Part shown: positions 1 through 11,330 of the stretch, in pieces
Position numbering within the stretch: position 1 is the first letter of the stretch
Layout of the letters: every line of letters begins with the position of its first letter
Assembly: GCA_006937955.1 (NCBI GenBank)
Contig: SSNP01000132.1
Coordinates: 1,380,629-1,444,628, forward strand
Direction of reading: 5' to 3'
DNA length: 64,000 nucleotides
Source of the DNA: Pachypanchax playfairii
Taxonomy: Eukaryota > Chordata > Actinopteri > Cyprinodontiformes > Aplocheilidae
The notes under the pieces: generated by a model
The model's input: only the letters and a program-made list of their open reading frames with translations
What the model was told of the DNA's origin: nothing
Databases searched by the model: none
Program-made: the position numbers and the translations under genes

Positions 1-2
1 TA

Positions 3-568
3 GACCTTCACCAGGCTGGGAAGACTGAATCTGCAATAGGTAAGCAGCTTGGTGTGAAGAAATCAACTGTGGGAGCAATTATTAGAAAATGGAAGACATA
101 CAAGACCACTGATAATCTCCCTCCATCTGGGGCTCCACGCAAGATCTCACCCCGTGGGGTCAAAATGATCACAAGAACGGTGAGCAAAAATCCCAGAACC
201 ACACGGAGGGACCTAGTGAATGACCTGCAGAGAGCTGGGACCAAAGTAACAAAGGCTACCATCAGTAACACACTACGCCGCCAGGGACTCAAATCCTGCA
301 GTGCCAGACGTGTCCCCCTGCTGAAGCCAGGACACGTCCAGGCCCGTCTGCGGTTTGCTAGAGAGCATTTGGATGATCCAGAAGAGGATTGGGAGAACAT
401 CATATGGTCAGATGAAACCAAAATAGAACTTTTTGGTAGAAACTCAACTTGTCGTGTTTGGAGGGGAAAGAATGCTGAGTTGGATCCAAAGAACACCATA
501 CCTACTGTAAAGCATGGGGGTGGAAACATCATGCTTTGGGGCTGTTTTTCTGCAAGGGGACCAGGACG
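3..568 (+). pseudogene. Tc1 transposase, N-terminal half
   Basis: The frame is open from base 3 to the gap, about 188 codons, without its initiator ATG. It encodes the paired-type helix-turn-helix DNA-binding region (GKQLGVKKSTVGAIIRKW near the start), the GAPRKISPRG linker with basic residues acting as AT-hook/NLS, then the catalytic core start with the first Asp in IWSDETKIELFG and the glycine-rich HGGGNIMLWGCFSARG segment. The second and third catalytic residues (the DPKHT and DLNPIEN regions, visible in the copy at 50145) are absent because the sequence ends at the N run. Family function, cut-and-paste transposition at TA sites, is established knowledge; this copy cannot be functional as assembled. 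Confidence 0.93.
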
Positions 569-578
569 NNNNNNNNNN
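569..578. other. Assembly gap (10 N)
   Basis: Ten N bases sit inside the Tc1 transposase. Upstream sequence is mid-gene and downstream sequence is terminal repeat, so the stated length cannot be the true missing length unless the copy is internally deleted. Confidence 0.98.
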
Positions 579-762
579 CTCTCTGATCTTTTTAAGTGGG
601 AGAACTTACACAATTGGTGGCTGACTAAATACTTTTTTGCCCCACTGTAAGTTATATTTCAGGACATATGAAGTGAATAAAACTCAAACAGTAAGGTTTT
701 ATCATATATGGGCCAATCCCAGAAGTCGAAAACTGTAAAATAGCATGATACAGTCCCTTTAA

Positions 763-1452
763 AACTTAAGAAATAACCACAAAGTCCTTAAATTTGTATG
801 AAATGGCCTCTTTAAACCTTAATCTAAATGTGCCAGCTAAATGTTCTCAAAGATATGCAAATTAATTACACCCCTCTAACTATCCTCGGCATTAGTGGCC
901 ACACCCACAACAGAGTTTTCGCCGTTGCCTTCATTTTCTTCTCTCAGAGGAACGCTTCCTGATTGTCAGTGGTAATGTAATGATAAAGATAATAATAATA
1001 AGACATTTTTTGGTCACGTTGTTTTTCTGGAGGAAAGTGCTTGTTTTAATGGTCACTGGGCTTTTTGCGCAGTCATTTTTATGATACCCTATTACTTCTG
1101 GTTCAAAGCTGTCCTAACATCGACCGGACAACTTGTAGTTTTTTTACTCCGGTCTTCAAGCCTTCTGCGCATCACCGTTCACGTAGTCGACCGGATCTTT
1201 TAAAAATATACAGCCATGTCTGCAAGCAAGCAGGTGAGGAGCTTTAAGCCATATATAACCAACTTTATTCACGATTATGAAGGTAAGTGTTTAGCTAACA
1301 GCAGTAGCTCAGAGGTATCGTCAAAAGTCAGACATATAATAATGTTGGTCTGATGACGACACTGATAAGGACAGCTTCACAGAAATGATTAGTATTAAGA
1401 TCACATTTAACCCAAATGTATTAGTGTTTTTCTTAGGTTAGCATTAGTTTTA
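763..1452 (+). repeat. Inverted-duplication arm, left
   Basis: About 690 bases reappear as reverse complement at 4980-5693 with few differences; both arms even contain the same 60-codon open frame (1065-1247 here, 5194-5376 there). The outer ~55 bases (763-817) are the end of the TTAA-flanked MITE seen complete at 5644-6226, so the duplication boundary falls inside that MITE. This makes a segmental inverted duplication more likely than a transposon with long TIRs. The shared small ORF has no recognisable domain and is probably not a gene. Confidence 0.85.
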
Positions 1453-1717
1453 TTTGCTAATGAGCCATGACTGCTTTTCTTCCTCAGTTTCCAACAAGAG
1501 TGAGACAGGAGAAGTGACAGTGAGGGCAAGCAGCTTAAGATCCATGAGGAAGAGAGAGAAGCTGCATACTGTGAGTGTACTGAAATGTGGGCAACAGGAT
1601 AGTTTTCTAAATATGACCTCAAATAACAGTTAGCTATTTGCACCACTGGGTGTTTGTGCTGTTGTGTTTTCTCTGTTAATGTCTTTGATTTTGTTCTGTT
1701 CTGGTTTTATGTATGTA

Positions 1718-2008
1718 AAATGGTAAATGTCCTGTATTTGTATAGCGCTTTTCTAGTCATTCAGACCACTCAAAGCGCTTTCACACTACAAGGTTTTACA
1801 TTCACCCATTCACACAACCCGATATGTAAACCGGGGGGAGAGGGTAGGGGCTAACACTCACACAACCCGATATGCAGATCGGGGGGCAACATGGGGTTCA
1901 GTGTCTTGCCCAAGGACACTTCGACATGTGGCAGTGGAAGCCGGGATCGATCCACAAACCTTCAAATTGGAGGACGACCGCTCTAACCACTGAGCCACAG
2001 CCGCCCAC
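1718..2008 (-). mobile_element. tRNA-derived SINE, minus strand
   Basis: Read on the minus strand the element starts with a tRNA-like head: GGCTCAGTGGTTAGAGC resembles the A box, and GGATCGATCCC about 40 bases later the B box of a Pol III promoter. The body carries the fish-typical AGCGCTTT segments and short repeated CACACAACCCGATA blocks. A second copy lies at 53700-53963, also minus strand. It sits in the loop between the inverted arms. It is a retroposon, not a tRNA gene, because the head has no intact cloverleaf. Confidence 0.75.
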
Positions 2009-3685
2009 GTAAAGAAAACCATGCAGTACTCCTTTATTTTAGGGAGTTAAGTTAATTCAGTATTTGTATCTGTAAGGATCTTTGGCTAAAACATCGCTAG
2101 CAAGCTTGATGAGTGTAGTTGTTGCATTAATAAATTATGCAATTTATTTTGTTTCAATCACTGCATAAATATGGTGTTAAGTCCCACACGAGGAATCATG
2201 TATCAAACTCCACAAGCAGTATTTGTATTTACCACAATATGGTATTGTGGTATTACGCTCTACGGGTGCATTTATCTTTGCGTACAATTCAGTGACCACG
2301 AGGGCTCCTCTACTGCAGGCACACAACATACGTGGAAGCCCACTCAGACACTTTTAGAAAGTAAAATACTACAAAACGCTTACTGTCTTGCTTTAGTCTC
2401 TCACAACTTGGGACGTGTGTGTTTAATCTGCAGGGGCACTTACATCCCCACTCCTCACTGACCAAGCCTGGGTCCATTACCCCGCTCCTTTTTACAATAA
2501 ACTTTGTTGGTGTTCGCTCTTTTGTCCAGTTCTGACAAACCATGACAGAAACACATTTAAAACCTGCACATGAAGGATGATGGTTCTTCTTTTTGCACGT
2601 ATGTAGATGTGGTTTACCCATTAAAATAATAATAATGTTCATTCATGCACCCTTTCCATCTGGAAGTAGGTCAAAATAAAACATGTGACACAGACTTAGT
2701 CTTTCTTAAATTAAATTAAATTAAATTTAGCCTATCTTGGACAAACACGAGTGGCTGAGAGGCTCTTTATGTGCTCATTAAAAGATATTAACTGCGATCC
2801 ACAAATGCTTTTACAACTTTATTAAAGAAACATTTAAGAACTCATCACATGCTCAAAATAACACAATCAAACAGGAAATAATCACAGTGATCAAAGAGGC
2901 GATCAAAAAAAGTACTGCGACCCACTCACTTTCTCTCTATGACCAAGACATCTGAGCAGGTGCCTGAGCTGATCTCATCATGTGGGTGTGACTGATTGTT
3001 CATTTCCAATCACGTGAGGGTCGATGCTGCAGATGGGCTCCACCTCCAAACTGACAAAAAGGCAGATACACAAGCAAGCAGAAATTTTGTTCATGCGAGC
3101 GAATGGTTGAATCTTTCAGCCAGATTCACATGAGCTCGCAGGAGCAGATCAAGAAGTGAGTAGATCAAGTGCCGCAACTCTGTGTTGTGTTTTGTGCCTG
3201 CAGCAGAGGAATCTTCGTGGTCACTGAATTGTTCGCATGGGAAGGTACAGTAACCCGTAGAATGTAATACATGCTCGTAGTGAATATAAATACATAGCGT
3301 GGAGTTTAATACATGCTAGTGTAGGACTTAGGTCACAAATTTAACGCTATACATAACATTAAACTGTTTGTATTAGCTTATTTTACAGCAGGTAGTTAAA
3401 AATACAAAACCAGATGAGCTAGACTTGCTCAATGCAATCACATTGCAGCCTTGCTGTATCAGTTTGCTGATTAGAGCCAGAAGGGACTGACAGATGCACC
3501 CCTGACAAAAAGCTACACAGATTCAGAATAGCTATGGCACAAACAGGTAAACAATCCAAATATTTTAACATAATGTTGGCAATCAAACAGATATACAAAG
3601 ACATTATCTTTAACTTTTGTATACTGGTCCAACCAGTCAGATGGTGGTGGTATTAGCAAGTCCCAAAGACCGGAAGAGACTATGT
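2009..3685. other. Unassigned non-coding stretch
   Basis: I see no supported gene here. A short TTAAA-type microsatellite lies near 2705-2728. Open frames are short and have no recognisable domains. It is part of the loop between the inverted arms. Confidence 0.5.
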
Positions 3686-3945
3686 GCCCTGTTGTCATGT
3701 GCAGCGGGGCAGGAAACAGTATACCTTGCTCTCATAGGCTAGTTTGTTAGTCAATCTGAGTCCAGCAAATTAATGTAATAAAGCAGCCCGAAGTCGGACT
3801 AATCTTCACACAGACAGATTGAAAGGTCTTTTGATCAGTGTTTCCTAACGTTTTTTAGATATGAAATGTTTCATATTACAGGTTAATACTTCAGAAATAA
3901 CCACAAAGTCATGAAATTTGTGTGAAATGGCCTCTTTAAAAGTGA
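3686..3945 (-). repeat. TTAA MITE fragment (MITE-B), reverse orientation
   Basis: The sequence from the GGCCTCTTTAA end at ~3943 back to ~3690 is the reverse complement of the left part of the MITE at 5644-6226 (shared blocks include AAATAACCACAAAGTC and GGCAGGAAACAGTATACC). The right half of the element is missing. Confidence 0.7.
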
Positions 3946-4979
3946 TTAAAGAAAAGGCTGATTACTTATAAATTTTTCTGCCCATGTTTTTGTCATGAAA
4001 ATTCTGTGACACTTGTACTGCAATAAAATAAAAAAGGTCAATGTTTTTGTGTCCCAAACAAAGGCTGAGATCACATTTATTGTACTGCATCAAAATAGTT
4101 TAGAGCATCAATAACAATATCACAACAATAACAGTTATACTAACTATATACTAAAATAACTACCTGTACTCTGATTTGATCCATCTAGTTAGCTCAAGCT
4201 TTAACCAGGCAGCAATTTTCATTCAGGAGGAGACAGGCAACAATGTACAGTGGCTCAATGTTACCAAACTTGTCTAACAAGGGATGACTGAATCAAATAA
4301 ATTGTGTTCTTTCAACCTTCAACACGCTCCACATGCACCATGAGGTGTGTGATGGCCTGTGTTACTTTAACATCTTTTTTTAGGCATTTGAGGTCTTCCT
4401 GACAGAACAGGACACAGTTGTCAATCAGGAAGCCTCTGTCCACCATGATCACTCAGTCTAGACAGAGAAGCCTGTTAAGTCCTGATTCCACAAAGAACTG
4501 TTAGTCACTGGTTGAACATGCATAGAGAGGGGAAATAAAGGTCACTGGATCATGGGGTGCTATGACTATCAATTACTTTTAGAGTAAAGTTGGACATGTG
4601 GTTTGAGTAAACTTTGCTCTGTAGTAAGGGAGAAAAGGGGGTTTGGAGCCTCAACTCAGTGCAGTCCAGGATCACAGTGGTGTCAGCAAAAAACTCAACA
4701 GGTCAGTACTCCCTGATCTTCTCCTGTGTTATCCAGATTCTCTTTGCCCCAGGACAGAAAGCAAAAAGTTACTCCATAGTAGTTTAGTGGATCTCATAGC
4801 TGTCAGCCAGGTCCCTCTGCTTCAGTTCAAGGGGCAAGGTAATTCAGGAATGTGAATATTTCTATTGGGTGAAGAGCCTTTCCCTGTGAAACACACAAGA
4901 TTACCAGTAGTTATTAAAAATTGACTTTACCATCCTCCCTGCCAAACTTTATATAAATATACACACACACACTTATTAC
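3946..4979. other. Unassigned non-coding stretch
   Basis: No coding frame with domain support is visible. It contains a short CA repeat near 4965 and is otherwise ordinary AT-rich sequence inside the inverted-duplication loop. Confidence 0.45.
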
Positions 4980-5693
4980 AGCTAATGCTAAACTAAGAAA
5001 ACCTCAAAGAAAAGCACAAATACATTTGGGTTAAATGTGATCTTAATATTAATCATTTCTGTTAAGCTGTCCTTATCAGTGTCGTCATCAGACCAACATT
5101 ATTATATGTCTGACTCTTGACGATACCTCTGAGCTACTGCTGTTAGCTAAACACTTACCTTCATAATCGTGAATAAAGTTGGTTATATATGGCTTAAAGC
5201 TCCTCACCTGCTTGCTTGCAGACATGGCTGTATATTTTTAAAAGATCCGGTCGACTACGTGAACGGTGATGCGCAGAAGGCTTGAAGACCGGAGTAAAAA
5301 AACTACAAGTTGTCCGGTCGATGTTAGGACAGCTTTGAACCAGAAGTAATAGGGTATCATAAAAATGACTGCGCAAAAAGCCCAGTGACCATTAAAACAA
5401 GCACTTTCCTCCAGAAAAACAACGTGACCAAAAAATGTCTTATTATTATTATCTTTATCATTACATTACCAATGACAATCAGGAAGTGTTCCTCTGAGAA
5501 AAGAAAATGAAGGCAACGGAGAAAACTCTGTTGTGGGTGTGGCCACTAAGGCCGAGGGGAATTAGAGTGGCGTAATTAATTTGCATATCTTTGAGAACAT
5601 TTAGCTGGCACATTTAGATTTAGGATTTAACATTTAGGTTTAAAAAAGGCCATTTCATACAAATTTCAGGACTTTGTGGTTATTTCTTAAGTA
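4980..5693 (-). repeat. Inverted-duplication arm, right
   Basis: Reverse complement of 763-1452. It runs directly into the complete MITE-B copy (5644-6226), overlapping its first ~50 bases. The left arm contains only those ~50 bases of MITE-B, which suggests the right side is the original context and the left arm the inverted copy. Confidence 0.85.
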
Positions 5694-6226
5694 TTAACCA
5701 GTAATATGAAACATTTTATACCTACAAAACGTCAGGAAACACTTAACAGACCTTTCAATCTGTCTGCGTTAAAATTCGGGTGGTTCCGGCTCCTTCCGTC
5801 AGGCTGCTTCGTCAGCAGCTCGTTCATATTCATTATTCGAATTTGCTGGACTCAGAGTGGCTAACAAACTAGCCTATGAGAGCAAGGTATACTGTTTCCT
5901 GCCCCGCTGTGCATGGCAACGTCAGACGTCGTGTCTTCTTGTTTGCTACGTCTTATGCTACAGCTTTTTGGTGAGCCACATGCTAGGCGTGGTTTCAACT
6001 GTGGTAGCTGCCGAATACTAACAAACAAAGGAGTTGTGACGAAACAGGTACAGGCCATTCGAACTTGGAAGAACTCGGGTGTTATCGCCACCTGTGTAGT
6101 GAGAGATTAAAACTGAAAGAGAAGTTGTTGACCTGTTTTCACACCCACTATGAAGGTAAGAACACCTGTGGAGCTAAAATATTCAACAGAAACCTCAGAA
6201 AAACAGTTTTTAATGGAAGAGCCTTT
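5644..6226 (+). mobile_element. TTAA-flanked MITE (MITE-B), complete copy
   Basis: The element is bounded by TTAA at 5640-5643 and 6227-6230. Its ends are short inverted repeats: AAAAGGCC on the left against the complement of GAGCCTTT on the right. A second copy lies at 27659-28305 and fragments at 763-817, 3686-3945 and near 9520-9590. TTAA target duplication is typical of piggyBac-type elements (established knowledge), so this is probably a non-autonomous piggyBac-like MITE. It carries no transposase. Confidence 0.65.
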
Positions 6227-6291
6227 TTAACATATATCATTTAGATTTAACATTTGGCATTTAGATTTAGTATTTAGATATAGATAGATAT

Positions 6292-6638
6292 ATTATATGT
6301 CTGACTTTTGACGATACCTCCGAGCTACTGCTGTTAGCTAAAGACTTGCCTTCATAATCGTGAATAAAGTTGGTTATATATGACTTAAAGCCCTTCTCCC
6401 GCTTGTTGCAGATGTGGCTGTATGTTTTTCAAAAATCCAGTCGACGTGAACGACATGAATGGTGATGTGCAGAAGGCTTGAAGACCGGAGTAAAAAAACA
6501 TGTTGTCCAGTCGGTGTTAGGACAGCTTTGAACTGGAGGTAATAGGGTATTATAAAAATGACTACGCATAAAGCCCAGTTACCATTAAAACAAGCACTTT
6601 CTTCCATAAATACGTGACCAAAAAATGTCTTATTATTA
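6292..6638 (-). repeat. Third, partial copy of the inverted-duplication arm sequence
   Basis: Matches about 5095-5455 in the same orientation (shared block TTGACGATACCTC then GAGCTACTGCTGTTAGCTAA and the ACCAAAAAATGTCTTATTATTA end) but is more diverged than the two main arms. The arm sequence is therefore an older interspersed repeat, and two of its copies were later duplicated or homogenised as an inverted pair. Confidence 0.75.
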
Positions 6639-7150
6639 GGCCCAAGCGCCAAAGGCGGTGCGAAGGCCTATTGTAATCATGTTGTTTATTATTATTCTGA
6701 AGGAAAAATACTCGCATTTTTCGCGGCTTTAGCCCTCCCAAAAACTTACGAGATTCTAGCTACCCCCCCTAAAAAAATCGAAACATTTGTGAAATTTTAG
6801 GTCTCGCGGCTGAGTGAAGCCTCCTTTGTACACAGCACCACCTATTGGTGGGGCTCTTTCCTCTTCTTCTATGTACAGCTTTGAAATTTGGAGAGTTGAA
6901 AGAACTCATGATTGCGGACAAAAAATTCTCTTGAAGGTGTGGTGTAAACTCAACCAGAAGTCGGCCATCTTGGAATTGGTGATTCTATTTGAGCAAACTC
7001 CTCCTACAGTTTTTTATGTATCCACACTAAACTTGATCATTACAGTCTCAAGGCATGGGGGATTAAGAGTTATCAAAAGACTCTACATAATCTTTAAGGT
7101 GTGGGCGGGGCATAACCTCAAACTTTCACCTTGCCAAAAATAGAAAAATG
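6639..7150 (+). repeat. Interspersed repeat beginning GGCCCAAGCGCC
   Basis: It begins GGCCCAAGCGCCAAAGGCGG next to TTATTA and includes a GTGGGCGGGGC block. The style matches a very common fish interspersed repeat, but there is only one copy in the window, so the family is not established here. No convincing coding potential. Confidence 0.35.
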
Positions 7151-7168
7151 TTAATAAGTTCTACAAAC

Positions 7169-7270
7169 CTGTTTTTGATTTGCTGTTTTGTGCATCCTGT
7201 ATGATGTAACCACTTAAACTTCTTTGAATAAAAGGCATGTTCAACCCAAAAAATCTTTGAACAAGGCGAA
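7169..7270 (+). repeat. ~105-bp direct repeat, upstream copy
   Basis: Nearly identical to 8984-9089: CCTGTTTTTGATTTGCTGT, then GTGCATCCTGTATGATGT and TTTGAATAAAAGGCATG. It contains an AATAAA polyadenylation signal. A diverged form of its AATAAAAGGCAT core also occurs near 60120, again upstream of the related LINE. It is interpreted as a LINE 3' tail; a very short LTR is the alternative. Confidence 0.8.
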
Positions 7271-7275
7271 GGCGA

Positions 7276-8983
7276 GGCAACTATACAAGGTAAAGCGGTA
7301 CCTGTTTAATCGAAACTACTAAATTGGCTAAATTAAATTGAAGTGTTATCTCAGTCCCATGACTGAGATAACTGTGAGTTAAAGGAATTGAGTTAAAGGA
7401 ATTGAGATGTTTAAGATTGTAGTGTTTGTGTTGTGTTAATCAATGTGGGATCAAGAAGGTCAGGGTCTGGAAAATGAGTCAGGGACTTATTCTCGGAGTT
7501 AATCACTCCAAAATAAATATTGACAAAGGTTTATTTCTGCTGTTGGCACAGAAGATTGGACTAAAGGCAAGGTCCGGGGACTGAGGACCCCCAAAAATGT
7601 GCCTCGTGAAGGTCAGTAATATTGATTATTTAGGGAAAGATTCTGACGTCATGTATGAGTCAGGGACTCAAGAAGATTTGGGATCTTAGGAATAAGGTAG
7701 GGACAGAAGTGTGAATCTGAGTGTGAGGAGTGAATGGGAGATCACAAAATGGAGATAAGTCAACAGGAGTTGTCTCATTGTATGTCTGGTGATTCAGATC
7801 TCCATTTAGGAGTGAACTGAGGAAGATGAGAGAATGAGTAAGATGTGGAAAAAGACAGGAGGTCATAGAGAGAAATATTTGGCTCAGTGGCTGTTTTAAG
7901 AAGGAAAAATGGGGTGCCAGTGTGAGTGCTGTCTGCATGTTTCTGTGTGTGTGTATGTCTTTGTCTCTGTGTCTCTCTGTGTGTGTGCATGGGGGTCTTT
8001 TCCTGGGGAACAGCTGACAGGCTGATGTTGATTAAGCTGATTCTCTATTTAGGAGTTAAGAAAAACAAAATAAAAATAAGGCCTGTACATTGTATAATAA
8101 TAACAATAATAACAATAAAATAGCTTATAGAACTAAAATAGATGGAAATAAAATAGATAACATAAGTAAATTGAACAGTATAGAATCAAAATCCTGAGAG
8201 TGTAAGCATCTAAAAGGTGGGGATAACAACATTAATTTGATGGGGAATTAGATGCAACAGTAGTATAAAAAACAAGCTTTTTGGATAAAGAAGAAAAAAC
8301 TAGTCTGAAATATGTTGGAATAAAGTATAAATAAAAGTAATACCATAACGTAGAATAAAGTATAATATAATAATTTTCCACTAGGTTATGTAAACAGCTA
8401 AATGATAAATTAGTAAATAACCTGTAAAAAATGGTAAATAAAGAAAACTGTCTCTAGTTGAGAGCATTCTTTCTTCTCGCTTCATTGTTGGGGGGGGTGT
8501 TAGTGAAACTGCAGATCACTGTTTCCCTTTCCTGGAGCAGTGGAGGAGAGGTGATCAAATCTCCTTAAATTTTAAGCTTTGATAGTTGGGTTTATTTGTG
8601 TGAGACTTGTACTCGAAAAGCAAACTGGCTAATAAAAAGTGCCGGACTTTTTGGCTTGTGTTACTTAGAGATGGACGTAAAAGGCTGACTGAACAAGATT
8701 TAACAAAAGGACGATACACGAAAACAAGCACTTTTAATACTGAGTAAGTGAAGTTCGTGAAGGTCTGTGTTTAATTAGAGATGGAGTTCATTATGGAATC
8801 AGTGAGGAGTAGCTGACTAGTTTTTTACAGCTTTTGTTTTGGTAAAATAGCAATTGGTCAGTCATATTCCATGAGAACGGGTTTGACTGTTTCCCGTTGA
8901 TTCTGATGTTTCATTTGAGCTGATATGAACGTGCAGTGTTTTTCTTTCTAGCTGTTTTATGACTATGTATGACTTTTTGACAG
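7276..8983 (+). mobile_element. Relic of the same LINE family as 60385-63658 (5' part, ORF2 lost)
   Basis: From ~7290 to ~8240 the sequence aligns by eye with 60391-61600: shared landmarks are AGGTAAA..GTACCTG, CCCATGACT..GACTGTGAG-like blocks, the CTCGGAG..ATC.CTCC segment, the TG-rich tract, AAATAAAAATAAG.CCTG and ATTCTGAGAGTGTAA. In the 60-kb copy ORF2 starts right after this point; here the sequence changes to non-coding DNA near 8240, so ORF2 is deleted and what remains may be 5' UTR joined to 3' UTR. A TG-rich microsatellite lies near 7940-7990. Confidence 0.65.
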
Positions 8984-9089
8984 AAGCCTGTTTTTGATTT
9001 GCTGTTATGTGCATCCTGTATGATGTCACCACTTAAACTTCTTTGAATAAAAGGCATGTTCAACCCAAAAAATCTTTGAACAAGGCGAG
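8984..9089 (+). repeat. ~105-bp direct repeat, downstream copy
   Basis: Second copy of the 7169-7270 repeat, 1.8 kb downstream in the same orientation. It would be the 3' tail of the LINE relic that lies between them. Confidence 0.8.
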
Positions 9090-9770
9090 GCACCTTGTTA
9101 ACAGCATGCAAAAATTAAATTGGTGTTTGTGTGAAATTATTTGTTGACTAACTGTTTGCAGGATGACACGGAAAGAAAAGAACTGAATATTTCTCCTACA
9201 TGTTTTTAAGGTTTCTATAGACGAGGAGGAACTGGTCCTGAGAAGAGACGGTTTTGTCCCTCTTACAGTCCTCTGATCTGGAGTGAGGACTTCAACAGGA
9301 TTCTGATCTGCAGTGAGCACAACAGTGTATTTATTCTTGTATATTTGTAAAAGGAAGCCCTGTACCTAATTTGTTTTGCAAATAAATGTCACTTTCCTGT
9401 CCAAGATGTTTCAGACAATGAAGAGAATGTTTTAATATCATTTATTATAATGTGAGGATTTCAAAATAGAAATATTAATGTATTGGAACTATCATGTTCA
9501 AACTAAACACGGTGGCGGTAAACACATGCTAGGCGTGGTTTAAACTATGGGAGCTGCCTAAAATTAACGAACAAAGGAGTTGTGAGTTGGGCCGACCGGA
9601 AGGGGAGGAGACTTAATTAATTCAGCAATTAAATCAGATTTTCATTTTTTGATTTTCGTTTATCAATTGAAAATAGGAAGGACGAATGATACACAGATTC
9701 ACCACAATCACTTAATAAAATGGACAGGTTTGTGTTATTCCACGGAAACTAAAGATTGACTTTGTGACAT
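9090..9770. other. Unassigned, with a small MITE-B fragment
   Basis: Contains a polyadenylation-like AATAAATG near 9383 and a short MITE-B fragment near 9520-9590 (ACATGCTAGGCGTGGTTT, GGAGCTGCC, AACAAAGGAGTTGTGA). No gene seen. Confidence 0.4.
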
Positions 9771-9774
9771 GACT

Positions 9775-10262
9775 TGTGGGTTTTAGGTAATTAGGACCCA
9801 AGTGCAGAGAGCAAAACAACATGACTGGATTCAAAACTAAAGACTCGTTTAGCGAAAACAAAGATATATGCTGGCGGAGCAGCTAAACTTACATGGATGG
9901 TGAGGAGAGTGGGGAGAGAAGTCCAAACAAGCATGTCCAACAGATAAATTATCCCAGAACAAAAGTGAATACTGATGAAGCAATTTAAATACCTAACCGT
10001 ACTAATTACTAATTCAAATCACCTGAGACAACAAGTGACAAGGAGAGATGAAAACACAGGAACTAAACAGGAAGTGGCTACGAAAACACAATCGAGGAAC
10101 CAAACGTCAATGGAGGGAAACAGGAACTCCAACTGATACAAAAGTAAAAGCAAAACCGGAAATACAAGCACAGACAAAATAAAAGCGGAACATGAAACTA
10201 TGATGGGACAGAGGAGCTGAACAAGAGACAAAGGAGGGAGGGAGCGAAACAAAAACCCCAAT
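9775..10262 (-). repeat. Possible degenerate solo LTR, minus strand
   Basis: The purine-rich plus strand with repeated ACAGGAAACT-type words reads on the minus strand like the pyrimidine-rich promoter-proximal part of fish gypsy LTRs, similar in style to 22938-23310. I could not find clean TG..CA ends or a target duplication, so this is a weak call. Confidence 0.25.
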
Positions 10263-10363
10263 ACACTTTGAAAGCTGACGATATAACAGAAAGAATTGCT
10301 GTTATATTTTAGGTATGCTTGGGTTTTCCATTGATTCTATATATTAATTAATTGATTAATATT

Positions 10364-11330
10364 CTGGAATAGCGCTACAACTGGTGGCAGCTTGTTGGAG
10401 TAGCTCTGTAACTTTGCTAGCACTTGCTAGCATTTTTCTGTTCTTTTTGAGTATTTCCTGCTAGTTTTTCTTCTGGAAATATTTTCTAAATACTTTTCTT
10501 CTGATTTGGGTGCTGTGCTGATTGAGTTTTTTGCTTCATTTGTCACTTTTTTGCCACTTGTTATGATGCGTAACCATGGCAACAAGAGACTTGTTTACAA
10601 GAAAGAGCAACTAACTGACATTTCTAAAGCTGAAATAATCCTCAAATTGAAACTCTGGATCCCTGATGAGCTCAAAAGAAGAAGACATGGATGCAGGGCA
10701 GGAGCAAAGTGAAGAGAGAGAAAGAGGAAGTTTTAACCTTCACTTCCATCAGTCATATTGACAAATGTGAGATCTCTTTGCTAACAAAATGGATTAAGTT
10801 GAAACTCTGTTGAAGACCCAGCCAGAATATCAGGAATGCAGCATCATGTGTTTTACTGAGACATGGCTAAAGGAACATATCCTGGACTCCATTGTGTCTC
10901 TACCTGGCTTTCAAATAATACGAGCAGACAGAGATTTGAAGAGGAGCAGCAAAAGAAGAGGAGTTTGTCAGCTGACCACACTTGTAGTCACCTGTTGGGG
11001 CGGAGCATCAAAGCAGGTGACATGAAGAGGCTAAACAGATTGATAATGAGGACTGATTCTGTCCTGGAGACTGAACTGGAGTCTTTCGAGTTGATTGTCT
11101 AAAGGAGGATGAAGAACATGATGGAAAACCCTCATCATCCTCTTCAGAGCACAGTAACTCAACAACAGAGTGTCTTCAGTCAGAAGATTCTTCATAATCC
11201 GCTGCAGCACAGACCGCTGCAGGAGATCCTTCCTGTCCACACCTATAACCTTCTATAATGGCTTCCTGAAAAAGAACTGAGCTACAACAACACTTAATTT
11301 CCCTTCGGGGATTAATAAAGTATTTTTGAT
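10364..11330 (+). mobile_element. LINE (CR1/L2/Rex1 group), internally deleted
   Basis: 10364-10690 matches, as reverse complement, 43590-43706 plus 44286-44475. Around 10810-10960 the frame encodes the start of an endonuclease domain (CSIMCFTETWLKEHI, then PGFQIIRADRD). At ~10990-11250 come remnants of the C-terminal region (CWGGSIKAGD, LQEILPVHTYNL). The reverse transcriptase between them is missing. The 3' end carries the tail AATTTCCCTTCGGGGATTAA followed by a TTGATTTGATT simple repeat. Confidence 0.7.

Larger units (their letters stand above)
1..647 (+). mobile_element. Tc1/mariner transposon, copy 1 (5' end outside window, internal gap)
   Basis: The right end (579-647) is the reverse complement of the element ends at 49929 and 63661, finishing ...CCCCACTG followed by TA (648-649), the Tc1 target dinucleotide. 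The left part encodes the transposase N-terminal half; the TIR and start codon lie before base 1. A 10-N gap at 569-578 joins the middle of the gene directly to the terminal repeat, so the C-terminal half and 3' UTR are missing, either really deleted or hidden in a mis-sized gap. The interior is nearly identical to 36409-36908, so this is a young family. Confidence 0.93.

Noticed and set aside
1065..1247. 60-codon frame identical to 5194-5376 (minus)
   Set aside because: The identity is explained by the inverted DNA duplication, not protein conservation; there is no domain, and the diverged third copy at 6292-6638 does not preserve the frame.
1930..2001. tRNA gene on the minus strand at the SINE heads (also 53180-53242 and 53935-53960)
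   Set aside because: A and B boxes are present but the cloverleaf is broken and the unit continues into SINE bodies.
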